Source: Antitrichia curtipendula
Lineage: Eukaryota; Streptophyta; Bryopsida; Hypnales; Leucodontaceae
Assembly (NCBI GenBank): GCA_951230915.1
Contig: OX579639.1
Span: forward strand, 8,990,001 to 9,054,000
Direction of reading: 5' to 3'
DNA: 64,000 nucleotides
Part shown: piece by piece, positions 57,990 to 64,000 of the stretch
Layout: each line of letters begins with the position of its first letter
Position numbering within the stretch: position 1 is the first letter of the stretch
Program-made: the position numbers and the translations under genes
Notes under the pieces: generated by a model
Databases searched by the model: none
The model's input: only the letters and a program-made list of their open reading frames with translations
What the model was told of the DNA's origin: nothing

Positions 57990-58204
57990 TTGCAGCTATA
58001 TTTGGGGGCCCTTTGAGACCTCGTCGGCACCGACGGTACTCCAAGGGATCCCTAGGTGCAGCTGGAGAAAGAAAAATTAAAAAATAAAAAATAAAATCTT
58101 TTTTTTTTTTTTTTAATTTTTAATTTTTTCAGCTGCACCCAGGGACCCCTTGGAATACCGTCGGTGCCGAAAAGGTCTCAAAGGGCCTTGAAGTATAGCT
58201 GCAA
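57990..58204. mobile_element. Foldback MITE with about 74-bp GC-richer arms
   Basis: The left arm 57990-58064 (TTGCAGCTATA...GGCACCGACGGTA...GTGCAGCTG) pairs with the right arm 58131-58204 at roughly 85-90 percent by eye. The loop is an A/T tract. Partial relatives follow at 58,250-58,330 and 59,095-59,165. Flanking duplication not resolved. Confidence 0.75.
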
Positions 58205-58329
58205 CTTTCTAATTTAACTTTCTACTTTTTAATTTTAATTTAAAAAAAATTTGCAGCTGTAACCCCCCCCCTAAGACTACCGTCAGTAACATCACTATTC
58301 CCATGGGACCCTAGGTGCAATTGTTGTTT

Positions 58330-59745
58330 TCTAAAAAATGTTTCTAAAATTTATTTTTCAAGATTATTTAGTTGTTTTCGTAAAAATACTACACAACATT
58401 TAGAGACTTGAGGTGTAATTGCTGTTCTTTCTTCTTTTTTTGAAACAAACGGTGAGATTTTGAAAAAAATAAGAATACAATTGAGACTGATATTCTAGGA
58501 AGGATCACTAGATTGAAGATTGGAGGAAAGAATTTCCGCCTAGAGGTATAAAGCCCGCCACTATAGAGTACTCTATTTGAACACAAAATATTGCTAGTTT
58601 CAGTTTGTATGAAGGCATGATGGTCATTACCAAACTCATTAGTGAAGCTTAAAATGTAAATTTTACTAGCCATTCTTGTATAAATTGTGTCCCTTTAAGC
58701 AAAGAGGGAGATTTTAATGGAGTTGATAGTTTTACCAGTGATGAATAATCTGCATCTAGCACACCAAATTTGCCTTAAGATAGGAATCTTTAGAAGGTCC
58801 TAAGTTGCATTTAGGGCATGAATGCAAGGAAAATATGTGCCAACATTGTCACACTTTCTAGGAGGAATGACAATGAAAGGTTTCCTTTAGGAAAGTGTAA
58901 GTGTTGTTTTGAAGTAAATAAATAAAATATAAAATCAACTATTGTTTATGGAGGTTGTAGTTTTTGTCAAGGACTCATAAGGATGATATCTTTTTCAACA
59001 ATAACTTTATAGTGAAGGCCTAACTATAGTTGCAACTTTCAGAAATATATGTGATTTTTTTTAATGATTTTAATTTTTTCAGTTTTGTTTATAGGACTAT
59101 GGGCCCTTTAGGAACCCTATTGGTATCGATAAGCTCTCTACAATCCTAAATTCCTGCAACAAGTTTTTAAGTTTTTAAAATTTGATATTTTTTTTTGGGG
59201 GGTTTGGACAAGAATATTGAAGGATTCCAAGCCTTGTAGGGACCTTGGTCAATATTGAAAAGTATTTTTGAAGATTGTGTTCTAAGAACAATTTATCTTT
59301 GAATAAATTTTTTTTCTTTTATAATTTTTTCTTGAAAAATGTTGTTGGTTCTAAGTCTCATAGTGCATTATTTGGCACTTGCAACATCTTTATTTGCAAC
59401 ATTAGTATTCAAAGATAAAGTATATTGATTTTTGAAATTTTTGTGTTGCAATGCCATGTCTCTTTAGTATACCTTTTTGAACCAATAGAAATCCTTACAA
59501 ACGACTGCAACATTTTTTTTCCTATTTTGCAGTCTCCTAAAGTAGCTTGTCAATATAGACACTTTCCCTTCTTTGAAAGATTGGAGATGAACAATTTTAT
59601 TGTAAGTTTATTTTAAATTTTAATTACTTAATACATATGAATGAGTTTTTGTTGTCTCTAGTACAAGTTAAAGTAAGACTCTAGAGTGCCAAAAGAATAA
59701 ATATTTTATAAAGAAGATGTAAAAAAAGTGATTGTTTTACATTTT
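58330..59745. other. AT-rich stretch, no gene; MITE fragments
   Basis: A GCCCTTTAGGAACCCTATTGG segment near 59,103 and the TTGCAAC ends nearby are a diverged half of the MITE at 57990. A minus-strand open frame at 58389-58673 has no motif and is not accepted. Confidence 0.4.
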
Positions 59746-59755
59746 TTTGAATTTA

Positions 59756-60075
59756 GGGGGTCTCCAACAATAACTACATTAGATGTTTTTTGGGAGGTCT
59801 AGAGGGCCGTGTTAGGCCTGTTCCCCCTACTGTTCCTGTCCAATGAAAGAATGGCTTGTTGTCAGAAAAATAAAAAATTCTAAAAAAAATAAAAAAAAGT
59901 AAAAAAATAGTTCTTAAAATGATAAAAGAAGTTGGAAAAAAATTATTTCTTTATTTTTATTTATTTTTTAGATGATCAAAGTTCGGCCACATTAGACTGT
60001 AGCAATGGTGCTGCTCTCTTGTTCCTGCAACTATGATAACTCAGAGCCCTCTAGACCCCCAAAATCTCCTCTAAT
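59756..60075. mobile_element. Diverged foldback element
   Basis: TTTTGGGAGGTCTAGAGGGC near 59,787 pairs with GCCCTCTAGACCCCCAAAATC near 60,045, and AACAATAACTACATTAGATG with the complementary right side more weakly. The interior is A-rich. No target duplication resolved. Confidence 0.5.
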
Positions 60076-60394
60076 GGGAATGTTAAATTGTTGATAGGTA
60101 CTATGTGGCTACAATGCTTTAGAAGTGCTATTTTAGAGAATTGTATTTTTGTTTTATAAAAATTTGGTATCTTTGTGACCCACAAAATACATTTTGGTGC
60201 CAACAAGTATTCATTTGGAGTTAAATAGTTGAAACAATTACTTTCTATTAGATGATATTTTTTAATATTACTTTTTAGTATTAGATGAAAGTTTGTTTTT
60301 CTTTAAACAATGCTAATATCTATGAAACATATGGAAGATGTTGACTACCCCAAAGTCTTGAAAGATGTAAGGATGATGCCAAAATTTTCATCAT

Positions 60395-60610
60395 TATCAT
60401 AATTGCACCTGCCTGGTGCAATTATGGAAAAAAACCAAAAAAATAAATTATTTTTTAATATTTAAAAATTGGGTGCTGACGTGGCATCAATAGTGTCACG
60501 TCAGATTTATATTTTTTAAATTTTTTTTTAATTTTTAATATATATATTTTTAAATTTTTTTTTTTAAGAAAGAATATTATTTTATTCATTCTGAAATTGC
60601 ACCAAAGGGG
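60395..60610. mobile_element. Short palindrome-rich element
   Basis: CATAATTGCACC-TGCCT-GGTGCAATTATG is a perfect 12-bp stem at about 60,396-60,424. CTGACGTGGCA and TGTCACGTCAG form a second stem at about 60,476-60,507, and GAAATTGCACCAAAGG near 60,593 may be the inverted far end. Likely a MITE. Confidence 0.5.
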
Positions 60611-61263
60611 TCCGTAAATCAATTCCTTAGCGGCCTTCTTGAGGGCTGAAATTTTTCCTAATGTGATTTATTTTAGAAACTTGAAAAGGTATTTAAAAGT
60701 TAAAAAACTTAGATGAATTTAGAAAGTAAGCCTATATAAGCCTTTATAGTTTAAGGTGGATTAGATTTATCTAAATTCAAGCATATCCAAGTATCCAACT
60801 GCGTCAAAGTCAGACGTCCAAGTTCATCCATTTCATCTAAAATCTTATTAATCCAGCATATGCATTGAAACTTAAACAAATGCCAAAGACCATGACAAAA
60901 TTGCCCAAACTTCTTGAATCTCATCCTACTCCATTCAAAGTCTATCTAAAATCAAGAAATATATATTAAGTAGTTAGCTACATGATATCAACATACTTTG
61001 CAACAATATATTTGTAGTTTAAAATGAAACAAAATACCAATACATATTGAATGTGGGATCATTTCTAAAATATTTTTGTGCCTATTTCTAACAAATGCTA
61101 ACAAAGATGTTGGAAAAGAGAGTCCAATGGACAAATTTAAAGTAATTTATTATATTTAAAGTGATATGTTGCCTCAATGCAAGAGTTGATCTTTACATTT
61201 ATGTTTCTACAGAAAACTTTGATGAGCTTAAACATATTGTTGAAAGCAACTTGTTGAGTTGTT
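60611..61263. other. AT-rich stretch without recognised gene
   Basis: No coding motif or repeat noted. Confidence 0.4.
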
Positions 61264-62391
61264 CACTACAAGGGAAATGGGCCCGAATTGACTGTATTTT
61301 TGACAAAAAAGTGTCTTAAATGACCACCATAACTTTTGGAACTTGGCACTCTGTCAACGTGGTTCATATTGCAACCTCTTTCAAAATCTTGTCAATTTTT
61401 GTGTTTAGCATGGTGTTTGAAGAGATTAAAAGACAAGTGCTTTATACAAGTGGGGTGGTAGGGACTAGGGAAGTAAGACAAAACATGTGGGATATCTAGT
61501 GGAAGCTCCACCGCTCATAGTTTAGTGAAAATTAAGTAGGAATAATGGTTAAAGAGGAATTTCAGACCTAATTTAAGCATAGTAGAATACAAAATTTTAG
61601 AAAACTTTGAACTAAGAAAATGTATTATTTCAAACCAAATTTTATGTCCAAAAATCCGTTTGAGATTTAAAGCTTCCAATCAAAAGTTATAGACAAATTT
61701 CAGTGAGGGATTGGAAGGGACATTTGTTTTTACAATTTCAAACATCTTCACTAAAATTGGCTTATAACTTTTGGCTGGAAGCTTCAAATCTCAAAAGGAT
61801 TTTTGGACATAAAATTTGGTTTGAAATAACACATTTTCTTTGTTCAAAGTTTAAGAAAAAAAGTTATTCTACTATGTTAAAATTAGGTCTGAAATCCACT
61901 TTAATCATTATTCCTAAACTATGAGCGGTGGAGCTCCTAACCCTCATTTACATATCCCATATGTTTTGTCTTACCTCTTACCAACCCACTTGTATAAAGC
62001 ACTTGTCTTCTTATCATTTTTAACTTTTGGGTGAGTTACATTCAAAGTTGGAGTGCAACATATCCAATTAATCGTGAAAGTAGTGTTTAAAGTTATGGAA
62101 GTCTGATTCTAAAATACATAATGTACTTCTGAAACTTTAGTTTATTTTTTAGGTAAATTTTTTTGGTTGCGAATGTGAAAAACTGGCAGTCCTTCCTACG
62201 TGGCAAAAATTCAAATAGTTACAATTTTTTGGGTGAAAAAGCATGATTACGTATATCTTTGTCCGAAATGACAACCAAATTGACAGAATTCTGTCAATTC
62301 AATGTCCGAATCAAGTACTCCTAATCTACAACAGAGTTGACAGAATTATGTCAAATTTACTGTCAAATAGGACACTGTTTCCCTTGTAGTG
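61264..62391. mobile_element. CACTA-type foldback MITE with GTT target duplication
   Basis: Ends CACTACAAGGGAAA and TTTCCCTTGTAGTG are perfect inverted repeats. GTT flanks both sides (61261-61263 and 62392-62394). Inside, arms of about 290 bp (about 61,420-61,710 and 61,745-62,015) are inverted copies of each other, for example TCCACCGCTCATAGTTTAG versus CTAAACTATGAGCGGTGGAG. Subterminal repeats of TTGACAGAATT(A/C)TGTCAA occur near the right end. No transposase frame. Confidence 0.92.
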
Positions 62392-62394
62392 GTT

Positions 62395-64000
62395 GAAGTA
62401 GCAAAATAGTTCATCATTACTACCTCAATTCCACTAAAAAACTCCAATGAAATTGATTTAGGGTTTGTACCACTAAACCACTCCATATATTGATTTTGAT
62501 CATTGAGCAAGAAAACTAGAATTCAAATCACGTATGTATCTACTCTACCCTCTGTTTCACATGGCTTTAACGATCAACAACCAAAATTGGTAAATGAAAC
62601 CTTTTTAGTGGTACATTTTCAAAACCAATTGGGAGGTTCTTAGTGGGACTAAAGGAATATATCCACTAACTCTAACTTTTTGTGAATGGTGACTATAGAG
62701 TTTGTCTATTTTATACCTCGTATTTATAATTGTTTTTCTATTTAAGATAAAAAGAAACACTACTTTATTCTTGTCTTTTATGGTTTTGTCCATTTTGTGC
62801 TTAAATGTTTTTTTTATTGCATTAAATGGATGTGATTCATAATTACAGCACCTTTTTTATCAAGAAACAAATATACCAATATATCATGACCAAAAAAATT
62901 TGTGTGTATAAAATCACATTCAATAATTGCAATAGTTAGTTTTATTTTTTTAATCTAAAAAACCATCCAACACGGGTTTAGGGTTCACTGTGAAATTTCT
63001 CGGAATTTTTCATTTATATTCATTGTTTGCATTGAAAAATTGATTACCACATAGACCACTAGAAGACTAGGTTCAAGTTTTTATTTTAGATATTATGAAA
63101 CACCTTATTTTCCACGGTCTTAGGGCATCAACAATCCACGGTCATAGGTACAATTTATTAGAAAAATCTCAAAATATTTTTAAATTTGCCCAAAAAATTG
63201 GTCACCTTTTAGTTACAAAAATAATTCTCAACAAACATTTAGTTTCCTACTCGGGTTTCCAGCTCTACGCTCTATGCTCCACGCTCTACGCTCGCATACT
63301 AGCTTCGTTGATCCTATAGTTTACTACACTAGGAAGAAATTGGACTATGAGTTTTTTTACTATTAGTCTACTAAGTTTGAAAAAGAGTTGTAGAAAAAGG
63401 TTTGTCCACGTTGGCATTAGTGCCACCACCTAGGCACATGTAATTTCAACTTTCTAATTTTGAATCTTTATTCACAATTTGTGACTCAAGCTTCACTTGA
63501 AAAGCAAAGAAATAGCTCTAAAATTAATCGCCTTCAAGTACTTGTTATGAAGAGTCAACAATAGAATTCAATGTGGCTTATTCAATATGGCTAAAGTTGA
63601 ACAGATCATACGGCCAAATTCAAAGTAGCTTGTTCAACTTGGTTGAATTTGAACGGATCATGTGTTGCTTAAAACAAATGGTTCCCATGTGGTTGATTTT
63701 CAAGAGACCAGTTAATTTTGAAGGGATCATATGTCATGGATGGGGACCCAAGGAATAGCTCCAATTAGAGAGTGGGTAGAATTCTTCCCACTAAGTTCTT
63801 TACACTACAAATCAGTGATTCTCCCATTAGAAGGTTCATTTTTTTTGTAATGAGTGCACTATATATTTCTCACTATACTTATATTTTGGGATGTAGGATT
63901 ACTTAGGATGATTCCAAACAATTCAAAATGTACCTATATCAAGTTTGCATGAGTCCAAAGTTGTATCTACAAAGACTTTATATTATTCTTTATGAAGAAT
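62395..64000. other. AT-rich stretch without recognised gene
   Basis: No coding motif seen apart from short open frames. It includes the right member of the inverted repeat pair at 63118-63335. Confidence 0.4.
63118..63335 (-). repeat. Right member of a distant inverted repeat pair
   Basis: The reverse complement contains GAGCGTGGAGCATAGAGCGT and CCTATGACCGTGGATTGTTGA in the same order as 53535-53685, with a longer spacer between the two blocks. Confidence 0.65.

Noticed and set aside
58389..58673. Minus-strand 94-codon frame
   Set aside because: No motif, low-complexity Lys run at the end, and lies among MITE fragments in AT-rich DNA.

Overview
The window looks like nuclear DNA of a land plant with a large, repeat-rich, AT-rich genome. 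GT-AG introns, a long plant-style ARM-repeat gene, a RING-H2 exon, CACTA elements with CACTACAAGAAAA termini and many foldback/MITE elements support this. Genes related to giant DNA viruses, together with a gene resembling replitron HUH endonucleases, favour a non-seed plant (moss, liverwort, lycophyte or fern). That placement is an inference; no species-diagnostic marker was recognised. There are very few intact genes, and most coding traces are decayed mobile-element or viral genes.

Region by region. 0-1.7 kb: four compact, partly overlapping genes of giant-virus character (TFIIS-like, uracil-DNA glycosylase, an unrecognised helical protein, RPB5-like). The last is cut by a CACTA-family element. 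1.7-6.0 kb: CACTA remnant and featureless AT-rich DNA. 6.0-14.6 kb: decayed multi-exon genes (C-terminal half of a DNA-methyltransferase-like protein, acidic coiled-coil protein, FCP1-like phosphatase split by a complete CACTA element, unknown Ser-rich protein), with 21-bp palindromes in their introns, flanks and reading frames. 14.6-21.2 kb: MITEs and empty DNA. 21.8-24.0 kb: HUH-endonuclease (replitron-like) gene on the minus strand with a CpG-rich upstream region. 25-29 kb: LTR-like DNA and minisatellites. 29.2-30.4 kb: RING-H2 exon next to a CACTA-family element. 31-34.7 kb: nested MITEs, several flanked by TTAA. 34.8-38.0 kb: second copy of the palindrome-bearing family, with a ParB-like plus methyltransferase-like reading frame. 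40.1-51.5 kb: the one apparently intact gene, an ARM-repeat protein of about 1,410 residues in 17 coding exons. 52.5-64 kb: minisatellite and many inverted-repeat elements, no gene recognised.

The most interesting signal is a dispersed palindrome, TTATCYTYG-NNN-CRARGATAA (9-bp arms, 3-nt centre). I located about 17 copies by eye, all in the two regions that carry the decayed ParB/methyltransferase-like, acidic and FCP1-like reading frames, often inside introns. Two copies abut to make a 42-bp palindrome. I propose that these mark one family of large, undescribed, now heavily mutated elements and may be binding sites for one of its proteins. Nearly all stops in these genes are one C-to-T or G-to-A step from CGA, CAG, CAA or TGG, as expected for decay of methylated DNA.

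No database search was possible. Family names rest on motifs read by eye. Intron boundaries in the ARM gene were chosen from GT-AG sites with consistent codon phase.
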